Assembly (NCBI GenBank): GCA_035550595.1
Contig: DASZOV010000004.1
Span: forward strand, 1 to 64,000
DNA: 64,000 nucleotides
From: CALFMR01 sp035550595
GTDB taxonomy: Bacteria > Acidobacteriota > Vicinamibacteria > Vicinamibacterales > SCN-69-37
Direction of reading: 5' to 3'
This document shows positions 43,070-51,896 of this stretch, one piece after another. The notes under the pieces are model-generated. The model saw only the letters and a program-made list of their open reading frames with translations. It did no database searches and had not been told where the DNA came from. A program made the position numbers and the translations under genes. Numbering within the stretch: position 1 is the first letter of the stretch; each line of letters starts with the position of its first letter.

Positions 43070-43491
43070 CGGAGCAGCACCAGCCCCAGCCAGCCCAGCG
43101 CGAACGCCGGCGCATACGCCAGGTCCCGCTCGCCACGCAGGCGCGCGACGATCGCGAGCAGACCGCCGGCGACCGACGCGAACAGGAGGAACACCGCGAA
43201 TGCGAGAGGGCCGAGGAGTGCGCCGAGCGCGGCGAGCAGTTTGGCGTCGCCGCCGCCGATGACGTTGGCCTGGAAGGCGGCGATACCAAGTGCCAACCCG
43301 AGCGCGAGGCCTTCACCAGCCGAGATCCAGCCCACCGGCGTGGCGTGCCACACGTGGGCGGCCATCGTCCACAGCAACAAGGCCATGGGAATGGCATCGG
43401 GGATCTCACGTTTCCGGAAATCCCACACGCTCGCCAGCGCGAGCAACACGAACGGGCCCCACAGGGCAAAGGTGATCACCACGACGCTCAC
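43066..43491 (-). CDS. cpaA: Prepilin peptidase CpaA/TadV (A24)
   Basis: This 141-residue membrane aspartyl protease cleaves prepilins after Gly. It has about four or five helices with the active-site Asp24 in WDFRKREIPD and Asp82 in the GGGDAKLLAALG motif. It is the minimal TadV form without the methyltransferase domain. It lies 57 bases after flp and overlaps tadE by 4 bases. Confidence 0.93.
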   Translation of the reverse strand: MSVVVITFALWGPFVLLALASVWDFRKREIPDAIPMALLLWTMAAHVWHATPVGWISAGEGLALGLALGIAAFQANVIGGGDAKLLAALGALLGPLAFAVFLLFASVAGGLLAIVARLRGERDLAYAPAFALGWLGLVLLR

Positions 43492-43548
43492 TGGCCGTCG
43501 GCACCGCCCACGCCCGGGGGCGTGAGCGGTACCGCCGCGAACCGCGTG

Positions 43549-43914
43549 CTAGGGGGTGACGGGCGCTTCGCCCGTTTCGGTGACGAGCTGCGCGCCATCG
43601 GCGAGTTCCCCGTACCCGAGGTTCTCGTTCAGACGCTGCGTGTTGTTGCCCGCCAGGACGCCCGCCGGATCGAGCGCGATCGAGCCGTCAGCGTTCGGCG
43701 CCGTCTCGATGAGATGGCCGCTGGCGATCGGGTTGTTGTCGTCGGCATGGGCGCCGGGCAGGACGGTGGCGACCGTCGCGATCATGTCGCTCGTCTTGTG
43801 CCCGAACACGGACACGGCCGCGGCGCTGATCAAGGCGACGCCGGCCACGAGGAGCGCGTACTCGACGAGTGCCGCGCCCCTGCGGTTCTTCAGAAGTCTC
43901 ACCAACATTCTCAT
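43549..43914 (-). CDS. flp: Flp-type major pilin with a long C-terminal extension
   Basis: This 121-residue pilin has a short basic leader (MRMLVRLLKNRRG), cleavage after G13 and mature start AALVEYALLVAG, with Glu at +5 and Tyr at +6, the diagnostic Flp motif. One hydrophobic helix (about 14-40) is followed by ~80 residues without membrane segments (HADDNNPIASGHLIETAPNA and on). Usual Flp pilins are 50-80 residues, so the extension is unusual. GGAGG lies 8 bases before the ATG and fixes the start. Confidence 0.92.
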   Translation of the reverse strand: MRMLVRLLKNRRGAALVEYALLVAGVALISAAAVSVFGHKTSDMIATVATVLPGAHADDNNPIASGHLIETAPNADGSIALDPAGVLAGNNTQRLNENLGYGELADGAQLVTETGEAPVTP

Positions 43915-44010
43915 GACACGAACCTCCACGACCGCTCCGTGCGAGCGGTCCTCTGCCGGCTGTCGTTTCACGTCGATGCCAGGCCGGCTCCTGGCACGAC
44001 GGCCTTGCGG

Positions 44011-46098
44011 CTACTGACCACCGGCCGGCGGCGCGGCCGCGCGACCGATGGATCTCGAGACCTCGCGGGCATCGGGAAACGCCCAACGAGCGACAGCCGG
44101 AATCGGCTGGCGGATGATGCTGGGACTGACGACGATGACCAGTTCCGTCGACTGGTCGTTGCGGTCGAAGCCCTTGAAGAGCCAGCCGAGACCGGGCAGC
44201 GATCCGAGTCCCGGCGTGACCTGCGTGTTCGCCGACGAGGTGTTCGAAAGCAGGCCGCCGATGACGAGCGACTGGCCGTCCAGGAGGCGCGCGCTCGTGC
44301 GGAGCGCCCGCGTCTCGAAGGCGATCGTCGGCGGCGCCGCTCCCGTCGCGTCCCGGATCGACGCCGTCAGATCGGCGCTCGGATCGACGATCTGCGGTTG
44401 GACGTCGAGCGTGATGGCGTCCGCGTCGTCGACGAGGGGACGAATGCCGAGCTGGATGCCGAACGGCCGGAACGTCACCGAGCTGAACACGCCCAGCGCC
44501 GTGGCGCTGTCGGCGCTGTCGCCCGTGCCGAATGCGGGCGCGAACGCCACGGGGATTGGGATCTCGCCGCCGACCTGGAACTGCGCCTGTTCACCGGACA
44601 GGACCGTGAGCGACGGCGACGACAAGCGTCGTGCGACGCCTTCGCGCTCGAGCAGCGAGAGCGTCGTGTCGACGGCGGCGTGCCGGCCGACGAGTTGCGT
44701 CTCGTTGGTCGTCTGGCCGCTGAGGAATCCCAGCACGTTCTCGACCGCGCGGCCCTGCAGCGGCACGGCGCCCGGAACAATCGACGCCGCGGCCGGCAGT
44801 ACGCGCGTCGACAGCGACACGATCGATTGCGGCGTATAGGACCGCAGCTTCGAGCGGCTGACTTCGAACAGGCGGATGTCGATGCGGACCTGCGGCAGGT
44901 CGACGACGTCGATGAACGACAGCACGCGCCCTCCGGCGACCTCGATGGCCTTGGCGCGGCCGATGTTGCGCTCGATCTGATTCGTCAATCGGCCGGTGGA
45001 CGCCGAGCCCATGCTCGCGCCGACGCCTGGCAGCGAACTGCCCAAGCTGGAGGCGGTCGTGTTCTGGACGCCGGCTTGCTGGCGTCCCGACAGCGCGCCG
45101 CTCTCGTCGGCGACGACACGGATGTCGTCGGTCGTGGTCGTCCGTCCGGCGAAGAGTCGGCTCGCCATCTCGAGCACGCGGACGAGCGCGACCTGATCGG
45201 GCACCGTGCCCTCGAGCACGAGCGTGTCGTTCGCGTCGTCGCGCACCGAGCCCTTGAGTACGCGCCGCACACTCACGTGCGCGCCGCCGATCGTGCGAAT
45301 GGCGTCACGCACCTTGTCTTCTGGGAGCGCGGGCAGCGTGGCCAATCGCAGCAGATTGATGACGGCTGGCGTCGGTGCGACCGGCGCCGCCAATTGAACC
45401 GGCGCCGTCTCTGGCGCAGCCGTCGGTGCACTCGCTGGTGACGTGTCGGTTCCGGCCGCCGGCGTTGCGCCGGCCGGCGACGCCTGCACGAGCGGGCGGG
45501 CGGCGAGGCCTTGCCGCGGCGTGCCGGCGCCGAGGTAGTCGCGCGCCATGGCTTCGGCCGTCTGTGACGCGACCAAATCGGGCACCGTGCCCGTGAGGAC
45601 GACCGCGTCACGATCGGGCGCGACTTCGACCACGATCGACGCATCGATACGCTTCAACGCGCTCGCGAGCAGCGAGAGATCGCGCTGCACGTCGACGGCG
45701 TACTGCTGGAAGGTGCCGTCGAGGAACCACACGATGAGCGTCGTGCGGCCGGGCGCGACGCCGAGCAGCAAGAGCTCGCGATTGCTGATGAGCTGCGCTT
45801 CGGCAATCCCGGCGTCGCCGACGGCGATACGTGCCAGGTCGGTGGGAAAGATCAGCCGCCGGTGCTGCGACTTGAGAATCGTCACCTGCATGGTGGTCGG
45901 CACGGGCGCCACGGTCGGCGTCACCGGTGACGAGGGCTGAGCGGCTGCAGCCAGGGTGGGCCACAGCGGCAGGAAGGCACTGACGACGCGAGCGAGCGTC
46001 ACCCAGTCGTGACGCCGGCGTCGGCGCGACGTGACAGGGAGATGAGAACGCGGGGCGTTCGGTGAGGTCGAGTCGATGCTGCAGCGCGCCCAGTCCAT
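44011..46098 (-). CDS. cpaC: Tad outer-membrane secretin CpaC/RcpA
   Basis: This 695-residue secretin forms the outer-membrane channel for the Flp pilus. After a signal region (about 28-52) come a pilus/N0-like domain (about 67-130, LIFPTDLARIAVGDAGIAEA), BON-like domains around 131-185 and 265-320, and the secretin domain (about 400-660). The latter holds RRLSSPSLTVLSGEQAQFQV, GGEIPIPVAF and LLDGQSLVIGGLLSNTSS, then GLGWLFKGFDRNDQSTELVI. A Thr/Pro/Ala-rich linker (about 193-245) separates the BON domains. It is the first gene of the locus, facing the sensor kinase across 253 bases. Confidence 0.94.
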   Translation of the reverse strand: MDWARCSIDSTSPNAPRSHLPVTSRRRRRHDWVTLARVVSAFLPLWPTLAAAAQPSSPVTPTVAPVPTTMQVTILKSQHRRLIFPTDLARIAVGDAGIAEAQLISNRELLLLGVAPGRTTLIVWFLDGTFQQYAVDVQRDLSLLASALKRIDASIVVEVAPDRDAVVLTGTVPDLVASQTAEAMARDYLGAGTPRQGLAARPLVQASPAGATPAAGTDTSPASAPTAAPETAPVQLAAPVAPTPAVINLLRLATLPALPEDKVRDAIRTIGGAHVSVRRVLKGSVRDDANDTLVLEGTVPDQVALVRVLEMASRLFAGRTTTTDDIRVVADESGALSGRQQAGVQNTTASSLGSSLPGVGASMGSASTGRLTNQIERNIGRAKAIEVAGGRVLSFIDVVDLPQVRIDIRLFEVSRSKLRSYTPQSIVSLSTRVLPAAASIVPGAVPLQGRAVENVLGFLSGQTTNETQLVGRHAAVDTTLSLLEREGVARRLSSPSLTVLSGEQAQFQVGGEIPIPVAFAPAFGTGDSADSATALGVFSSVTFRPFGIQLGIRPLVDDADAITLDVQPQIVDPSADLTASIRDATGAAPPTIAFETRALRTSARLLDGQSLVIGGLLSNTSSANTQVTPGLGSLPGLGWLFKGFDRNDQSTELVIVVSPSIIRQPIPAVARWAFPDAREVSRSIGRAAAPPAGGQ

Positions 46099-46125
46099 GA
46101 CCGAGACGCGAGCATATGAACGAGG

Positions 46126-46281
46126 CCGTTGGATCGGACGCGATATTCAACCAACGGCGCGCGCCAACACATGGGCGGCCATCGGCAGGCGTCGAACGGC
46201 GTCATGACCCGATCGGCGCGTCGTGTGCAGACGACGGCATCTCGGACCGCTGCCGTTGGACGGGGCGATTCAACCGTTGAT
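46126..46281. promoter_or_regulatory. Four CCGTTG boxes between the Tad operon and the LytS/LytR pair
   Basis: The 253-base gap holds CCGTTGGATC at 46127 (plus), CCGTTGGTTG ending at 46149 (minus; its arm pairs with the first as GCCGTTGG...CCAACGGC, 17 bases apart), CCGTTGGACG at 46253 and CCGTTGATCG at 46273 (plus, exactly 20 bases apart). LytTR-domain regulators bind pairs of ~9-base direct repeats about one to two helix turns apart, and AlgR sites begin CCGTT. These are candidate sites for the adjacent response regulator, acting on both promoters. Confidence 0.6.
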
Positions 46282-46351
46282 CGGCGCATCCCGGCAGCCG
46301 ATTGAAGACCGGACGCCAACCGATCGACCCTCTCGTTACCATGCCCGCGCG

Positions 46352-48217
46352 ATGTTCACGGGTCGGTTGGATCTGCTCGATGTCGTGGGCTTTCTCACCG
46401 GCGCGGTGCTCTTCGGCCTGCTGCTCGTCATGGTGATGCGGCCGCCCGATCGCGCCGATCGATTCGCGCTGGCCACGGCCACGCTCGGGCTCACGTGGAA
46501 CGTCGGCGAGCTGGCCGCCTGCGGTCTGCGCAGCGCGGGGTTCCTCGCGATCGCGGCGTGGCTGGCCGCCGCGGCGTTCGTGGCTCTGGGGCTGCTGTCG
46601 GCCGTGGTGGTTCACTCGATCGCGCGGCCGCAGGCGATCGACGCCGTGTGGCGCCGGCGCGCCGGACAGATGACGGCGCTTCTGGTTTATGCCTGCGCGG
46701 GCGTCGCTGGGCTGATGCACGTCGGCCGGGTCGTGCAGGGCGGCGCGCCACCCTCGTCGGCCGGCCTGCTCTTGTTGACCGCCGGTCTCGTCGCGGCCGT
46801 CGGGCCGCTCGTGATCATCACGCGCGATCAGATCGACGGCCGACGCGCGCTCTGGATGTTGGCGCTGGCCGTCTTCGTCGTGTCGGCACTCCATCTCGGC
46901 AGGTTTCACGCCACGCGCGAGTCGATGGGCGTCGAGGTCATCGGACACCACGGATCGCTGCTGCTCGCCTTTGCGATCCTGTACCGGGACTACCGCTTCG
47001 CCTTCGCCGACATCTTTCTCAAACAGGCGCTCGCGCTGCTGGCCCTGGTCGCGGCCATCTTCAGCGGCTATTCGATGGTCGCTCCGTCGCTCGCGCGATC
47101 GGGGCCTCCGTCGGCGACGGCCGTTGGCGTGCTCCTCGCCTCGTGGGCGACCACGGCCTTGACCTATCCGCTGCTTCGCCGTGGTGCGGCGGCGTTCGTC
47201 GACCGGTTCATCCTGACGCGGGCCAACTACGCCGATCTCGTGCCCGCCCTGGGTGACGAGTTGCAACGATGCCAGTCGCCCGAGGCGGTCCTGTCGAGCG
47301 CGTGCCGCGTCCTGCAGCGCGCGCTGTCGGCGGCGTCGGTGGCCTGGCGCGCGAAAGCGTTCGACGCCAACGCGACGTTCGCGGCCGGCGACGTGCCCAT
47401 CTGGACGGGTGAGGCGCCGCAGTACGTGCTGACGATCGGACCGCTTGCCGGCGGGCGCCGGTTGCTGTCCGACGATGCCGCGCTGCTCGACCGCGTCGCG
47501 TTCCTGATGGCGCGGCGCATCGACGGCATCCGGCTGACCGACGAACGTTACGAGCGGATGCTCCAGGAACGCGACATGCAGACGCTCGCGACCGAGGCGG
47601 AACTGCGAGCGCTTCGCGCGCAGCTCAATCCGCATTTCCTGTTCAACGCGCTGACGACCGTCGCGTACCTCATTCAGCACGCGCCGGCCCGCGCGCTCGT
47701 GACGTTGCAGCGGCTGACCGCGCTCTTGCGCAGCGGACTCCGATCCGAAGGCGCGGTGACGACGCTCGCGCGCGAGCGGGATCTGGTGACGTGTTACCTG
47801 GAGATCGAACGCGAACGCTTCGAGGAACGGCTGAGATTCAGCGTCGACATCCCCGAGGAGCTGCTCGCGCTGCCGCTGCTCTCGTTCGTCGTGCAGCCGC
47901 TCGTCGAGAACGCGGTCAAGCACGGCATTGCCAATAGCGTCGCCGGTGGAACGATTGTCGTGTCCGCGTGTGTCGACGGCGGCCTCGTCATCACCGTGCG
48001 GAACACCGGCCTGCCGCTCGACCCGCGACGCTCTCGCGCGGGCGGAGGAGCCGAGCTGAAGAACCTGGCCCGACGGCTGCGGTACCACTATGGTACCGAC
48101 AGCGACCTCACGCTGACGTCCGACACGGACGGCGCGACGATCGCGCGACTCTACGTGCCTCTGTCAGCCGCCGAGCAGCGTCATCTTTCGCATCTCGCCA
48201 CGGCGGCGAACCCATGA
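46352..48217 (+). CDS. LytS-type membrane sensor histidine kinase
   Basis: This 621-residue sensor has seven or so membrane helices in its first ~275 residues, then a GAF-like region (about 285-395) and the His_kinase/HATPase pair. The phospho-acceptor is His428 in LRAQLNPHFLFNALTTVAYL, and the N-box is PLVENAVKHGI. The family is LytS/YehU/NatK-type, partner of LytTR regulators. Its stop overlaps the start of the regulator gene (ATGA). A TACCAT -10-like box is 9 bases before the ATG, and the CCGTTG boxes lie upstream. Confidence 0.93.
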   Translation: MFTGRLDLLDVVGFLTGAVLFGLLLVMVMRPPDRADRFALATATLGLTWNVGELAACGLRSAGFLAIAAWLAAAAFVALGLLSAVVVHSIARPQAIDAVWRRRAGQMTALLVYACAGVAGLMHVGRVVQGGAPPSSAGLLLLTAGLVAAVGPLVIITRDQIDGRRALWMLALAVFVVSALHLGRFHATRESMGVEVIGHHGSLLLAFAILYRDYRFAFADIFLKQALALLALVAAIFSGYSMVAPSLARSGPPSATAVGVLLASWATTALTYPLLRRGAAAFVDRFILTRANYADLVPALGDELQRCQSPEAVLSSACRVLQRALSAASVAWRAKAFDANATFAAGDVPIWTGEAPQYVLTIGPLAGGRRLLSDDAALLDRVAFLMARRIDGIRLTDERYERMLQERDMQTLATEAELRALRAQLNPHFLFNALTTVAYLIQHAPARALVTLQRLTALLRSGLRSEGAVTTLARERDLVTCYLEIERERFEERLRFSVDIPEELLALPLLSFVVQPLVENAVKHGIANSVAGGTIVVSACVDGGLVITVRNTGLPLDPRRSRAGGGAELKNLARRLRYHYGTDSDLTLTSDTDGATIARLYVPLSAAEQRHLSHLATAANP

Positions 48218-48987
48218 GCGCCGATCGGCTCCGTGTGGCCGTGGTCGACGATGAGCGACCGGCGCAGCAGTTCCTCGTCGATCTGCTGAAAGCCCGCACC
48301 GGCGTCGAGATCGTCGGCACGGCGGCCTCGGGGGACGGCGCGATCGTGCTCATCGAAGCGACGCGTCCGGATCTCGTGCTGCTGGACTTGAAAATGCCGG
48401 GACTCGGCGGCCTGGAGGTCATACGGCATCTCCCGCCGGCGACGGCACCGACCGTCGCGATCGTGACGGCCTTCGAGGAATCCGCGGTCGAAGCATTCGC
48501 GCTGGATGCGGTCGACTATTTGCTCAAACCCGTCGATCCCGATCGGCTCGATCAGACGCTGGCCCGCGCCCGCGCGCGGCTGCTGCGCCCCGGCGTGACG
48601 GCGTCCGGGCGGCCGGCGTCCGATGCCACCGGGATGGGCCGCAGCCGGCGCTATGTCGAACGCATTCCCGTCCGGCATCGATCCGAGATCTTTCTCGTGC
48701 CGGTCCGTCACCTCACGGCGATCGTCGCCGACGGCGAACTGCTTCACCTGACCACGCTCGCCGGCGACAAGTTCACGTTGAACTATCGCCTGCATCGGCT
48801 GGAGCGCCAACTGGACCCTCGGCGTTTCATCCGGCTGGCGCGGGGCACGCTCGTCAATCTGGAAACCGTGGTCAAAGTCGGCGCCATGCCGGGCGGCACG
48901 TACACGGTCACGCTTTCGACCGGCCAGCAACTTGCCGTCAGCCGGATACACTCGCGCATCCTCCGCGACACGCTCCTGCGGCTTTAG
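48214..48987 (+). CDS. LytR/AlgR-type response regulator (LytTR)
   Basis: This 257-residue regulator has a receiver domain (about 6-120) with acidic D12/D13, phospho-acceptor D58 in LLDLKMPG and K105 in YLLKPVD, then a LytTR DNA-binding domain (about 150-255) with FLVPVRHLTAIVADGELLHL, then NYRLHRLERQLDPRRFIRL and RGTLVN. It pairs with the upstream kinase. Since it divides a regulatory region with the Tad operon and CCGTTG repeats are there, the pilus is the likely target. Confidence 0.94.
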   Translation: MSADRLRVAVVDDERPAQQFLVDLLKARTGVEIVGTAASGDGAIVLIEATRPDLVLLDLKMPGLGGLEVIRHLPPATAPTVAIVTAFEESAVEAFALDAVDYLLKPVDPDRLDQTLARARARLLRPGVTASGRPASDATGMGRSRRYVERIPVRHRSEIFLVPVRHLTAIVADGELLHLTTLAGDKFTLNYRLHRLERQLDPRRFIRLARGTLVNLETVVKVGAMPGGTYTVTLSTGQQLAVSRIHSRILRDTLLRL

Positions 48988-49075
48988 AGCACGTTTCAAA
49001 ACTGCGAACTTCGAACTGCGAACTTCGAACGAATGGGGCGCCTTCGGCGCGTCTCTTCAGTTTTGAAACACGCTC
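48987..49075 (+). terminator. Large hairpin with a family B repeat core after the response regulator
   Basis: An 18-base arm GAGCACGTTTCAAAACTG (48987-49004) pairs with CAGTTTTGAAACACGCTC (49058-49075) at 16 of 18 positions. Inside lie tandem GCGAACTTCGAACT units and a nested GCGCC-TTC-GGCGC hairpin at 49038-49050. It sits between the response regulator and a convergent gene, so transcription ending or RNA stabilisation is plausible. Confidence 0.6.
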
Positions 49076-49104
49076 GTGGAACCCCCGCCACTGCGTAGCG
49101 TCGT

Positions 49105-50358
49105 TTACGAGATCGGGACGAGCCGCAGCACGAACCCCTCGGTCGTATCCGACAGCTTCTGGCCGGGAAGCGCGGTCGCGACGTAGAACAATCCGTCCGG
49201 TCCCATGATGATGTCGCGCACGCGGCCGAGGTTGTCGAAGACGACTTCCTGGTGCGTGACGTGATCGTGATCGATCACGATCCGCCGCAGCACCTGTCCG
49301 CCGAGCGCCGTGACGAAGAGCTGATTCTTCCACTTCGGATAGCGATCGCCCGTGTCGAAGGCGATGCCCGCCGGCGCGATGCTCGGCGTCCAGAACACGA
49401 TGGGCGAGTCCATGCCGGCGCGCGACGTGTCGGTCACGCCCGGCTGCCGGCCGTTCGACACGACGGCCCAGCCGTAGTTGTGGCCCGGCTTGATGATGTT
49501 CAGCTCGTCGCCGCCGTTCGGCCCGTGCTCGGTCTCCCACAGCTCGCCGGTCACCGGATCGAAGGCGAGGCCCTGCGGATTGCGATGGCCGTACGACCAG
49601 ATCGACGGCACCGCGCCCGGACGATTCACGAACGGGTTGTCCTTGGGGATCGATCCGTCGTCGTTCACGCGGTGGATCTTGCCCGTGGGCTTCGAGAGAT
49701 CCTGCGCGTTCTCGGGCGCGCCGTGTTCGCCGAGGCTGAAGAACAGGTGATCCTGTTTGTCGAAGACGAACCGCGATCCGTAGTGGATGTGCGTCGTCGT
49801 GTAGAACTCCGGCGCCGCGTGGAAGATGGACTGCTGATCGACCCAGTGGTTGGTCGCATCGATCTTGCCGCGGATGATGGCCGTCATGCCGGTGTTGTTG
49901 TCCGCACGCTCGGTGAGCGACGTGTTGTTCGGTCCGGGTTCCGCGTAGGAGAGATAGATCCAGCCGTTCTCGGCGTACTTCGGATGGACCTCGACGTCCA
50001 TCAATCCGCCGTCCTGCACCTGCTCGACCTTGGGCAATCCGACGACCGGATCCGACAGCTTTCCGTGATCGACGATGCGCAGACGGCCGGGGCGCTCGGT
50101 GACGAGCAGGCGGCCGTCAGGCAGGAAGGCGAGTCCCCACGGCGTCTCGAGGCCGCGCGCGACGACTTCGACACGCAGCGTCTGCACTTCCGACTGGACG
50201 ATGTGGCCGTCCGGGTTGGTGACCGTCGCCGGTTTCGGTGGACGCATGGCGCGGCCGCCGGGCGGCGCGGGCGTTTGTGCGGGCGGTGCGCTTTGTGCGC
50301 CCAACCACGCGGTTCCCGCCAGTGCCATTGCCACGATCCACGGCCCCGTCTTCGTCAT
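49105..50358 (-). CDS. Secreted glucose/sorbosone dehydrogenase-type protein (PQQ-like beta-propeller)
   Basis: This 417-residue protein has a signal peptide (about 1-21). A six-bladed propeller follows with VVARGLETPWGLAFLPDGRL, then TERPGRLRI, GGLMDVEVHPKY, THIHYGSRFVFD, YGHRNPQGLAFDP and ETEHGPNGGDELN, the typical pattern of soluble aldose sugar dehydrogenases. These oxidise sugars in the periplasm with PQQ. The ATG at 50358 gives the signal peptide; sequence upstream is non-coding in composition. It is transcribed alone, convergent with the response regulator. Confidence 0.9.
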   Translation of the reverse strand: MTKTGPWIVAMALAGTAWLGAQSAPPAQTPAPPGGRAMRPPKPATVTNPDGHIVQSEVQTLRVEVVARGLETPWGLAFLPDGRLLVTERPGRLRIVDHGKLSDPVVGLPKVEQVQDGGLMDVEVHPKYAENGWIYLSYAEPGPNNTSLTERADNNTGMTAIIRGKIDATNHWVDQQSIFHAAPEFYTTTHIHYGSRFVFDKQDHLFFSLGEHGAPENAQDLSKPTGKIHRVNDDGSIPKDNPFVNRPGAVPSIWSYGHRNPQGLAFDPVTGELWETEHGPNGGDELNIIKPGHNYGWAVVSNGRQPGVTDTSRAGMDSPIVFWTPSIAPAGIAFDTGDRYPKWKNQLFVTALGGQVLRRIVIDHDHVTHQEVVFDNLGRVRDIIMGPDGLFYVATALPGQKLSDTTEGFVLRLVPIS

Positions 50359-50745
50359 GGTGCACCTCTCGATCCAGAAGGATATGCCCGTTCGCGGCAC
50401 GGCGCGCACGCGCGGTGAAACGACGCGGCCACGATTGTCGATCGACATCCACGAGACAACATTCTCGTAGAACTCGCGCGCCGCAGTGGTGCGCTGAAGC
50501 TGGTCTGGCCGCCGTGTTTCGTGTGCGCGCCGGCGGCGTCTGGACGTGTTTGTCGTACTGATCGTTACTTTCAACATTAATGTCGAACGCGCGCAAATGC
50601 GCCCGTCGCACGCGTGCGCCCCGCGCGAATCGCGTCGTGGATCCCGCTTTGCATTGTCGTGAACGCGATGGCGTTGCCGTCGTCGATGGCGACGACGGGT
50701 CCGCGCATCGGGACGCGCGCCCCGCGCATATCGAGAGGATGCATC
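50359..50745. other. Divergent intergenic region upstream of the porin-urt operon
   Basis: No gene was seen in these ~390 bases. They hold the palindrome described at 50570-50587 and, near the right end, GAGAGGA as ribosome site for the porin. No convincing sigma-54 (TGGC-N-TTGC) promoter was found, which one would expect if nitrogen limitation controlled urea uptake by NtrC. Confidence 0.5.
50570..50587. promoter_or_regulatory. Palindrome TTCAACATTAATGTCGAA upstream of the porin/urt genes
   Basis: ACATTAATGT is a perfect 10-base palindrome, and the outer TTC/GAA arms extend it with a single mismatch pair. It lies in an AT-rich patch ~160 bases before the porin start and ~210 bases before the divergent dehydrogenase start, and is a candidate regulator site. 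Confidence 0.55.
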
Positions 50746-51825
50746 ATGCTCAGTCGTCGTGTCCGCCATGAACCGTGGGTCATCGGCGGACGTCCGGTCG
50801 TCGCGATTCTGGCGGTGGCCTTGTGTGGCGTCGCGGCGCCGCTGTTCGCGCAGACGGCGTCGCCGCCGGTGTCGGTCGGCGCCGGCCTGCAAACCAGCTT
50901 CCTGCACGACGCGCCCGACGGTGGTGAATCGTCGGATCGGTTCCTGCTCAACAGCGTGCGGCTCTACGTGAACGGGTCGAGCGCGGACAAGGTCAAGTTC
51001 ACGTTCAACACCGAATACGATGGCGGCACCAATCACCTGACCGTGCTCGATGCGGTCGCGCGCTTCGAAGTTTCCGACCGCTTCAACGTGTGGGTCGGCC
51101 GCATGCTGCCGCCGAGCGATCGCGCGAACCTCTACGGGCCGTACTACGCGAACGAATGGGCGGTCTACAGCGACGGCCTGCAGGACGGCTATCCGTTCGT
51201 CGCCACCGGCCGCGACAACGGCGTGGCCTACTGGGGCCAGTTCGGTCCCGTGAAAGTGCAGGGCGGCGCCTACGACGGCGCGTCAGCCGACGGCAACGAC
51301 AAGGTCATCGCCGCGGGCCGCGTGATGGTGGACTTCTGGGATCCCGAGCCCGGCTACTACCTGAACGGCACCTACTACGGCGACAAGAACATCCTCGCGG
51401 TTGGCGCGGCCGGTCAGGTGCAGGACGGGAACACGGCGTGGAGCGCCGATCTGCTCCTCGAGCGGAAGGTCGCCGGCGGCGGCGCGTTCACCATCGAAAG
51501 CGAGTACGCGGCCTACAGCCAGCTCGGCGGTTACGACGCGCAGTACGAAGACGACAAGGGCGCCTACGGTCTGGCCAGTTATCTCTTTCCGAAGATGGGC
51601 GGCCTCTCGGGCCAGTTCGAGGTCCTCGGCAAGTACGCGCAGGCGTCGTTCTCCCACAGCATCGCGGGACTCGACGACTACAAGCAGCGCACGACCGAGC
51701 TCAACTTCGACTACGTGCTGAAGCAGTTCAACGCGCGCGTGATGCTGTTCTACAAGCACACCGATTTCACGGCGGTCAAGACGGACGATCAGCAAATCGG
51801 CGTCGGCCTCCAGGTGCAGATGTAG
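50746..51825 (+). CDS. Outer-membrane porin of the OprO/OprP type, likely serving urea uptake
   Basis: This 359-residue protein has a signal peptide (about 1-38, VAILAVALCGVAAPLFAQ). A beta-barrel pattern follows: alternating aromatic-ended strands, e.g. SDRFLLNSVRLYVNGSSADK, then VKFTFNTEYDGG and YWGQFGPVKVQGGAYDGA, ending in an aromatic/hydrophobic strand (IGVGLQVQM). The family resembles phosphate-selective porins. The final residue is Met and not Phe. It lies 71 bases upstream of urtA in the same direction, so it probably provides the outer-membrane route for the same solute. Confidence 0.85.
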   Translation: MLSRRVRHEPWVIGGRPVVAILAVALCGVAAPLFAQTASPPVSVGAGLQTSFLHDAPDGGESSDRFLLNSVRLYVNGSSADKVKFTFNTEYDGGTNHLTVLDAVARFEVSDRFNVWVGRMLPPSDRANLYGPYYANEWAVYSDGLQDGYPFVATGRDNGVAYWGQFGPVKVQGGAYDGASADGNDKVIAAGRVMVDFWDPEPGYYLNGTYYGDKNILAVGAAGQVQDGNTAWSADLLLERKVAGGGAFTIESEYAAYSQLGGYDAQYEDDKGAYGLASYLFPKMGGLSGQFEVLGKYAQASFSHSIAGLDDYKQRTTELNFDYVLKQFNARVMLFYKHTDFTAVKTDDQQIGVGLQVQM

Positions 51826-51896
51826 GCCGGCGCGCCGCCGGTCATGGCGACTTCTCTTCGACCCGCACGTTTTCACGTTCAAGGAGTGACTCCCCT

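Noticed and set aside
50440..50745. Sigma-54 promoter for the urea transporter
   Set aside because: I searched for TGGC-N7-TTGC near the porin and urtA; TGGCC occurs but without the second half at correct spacing.
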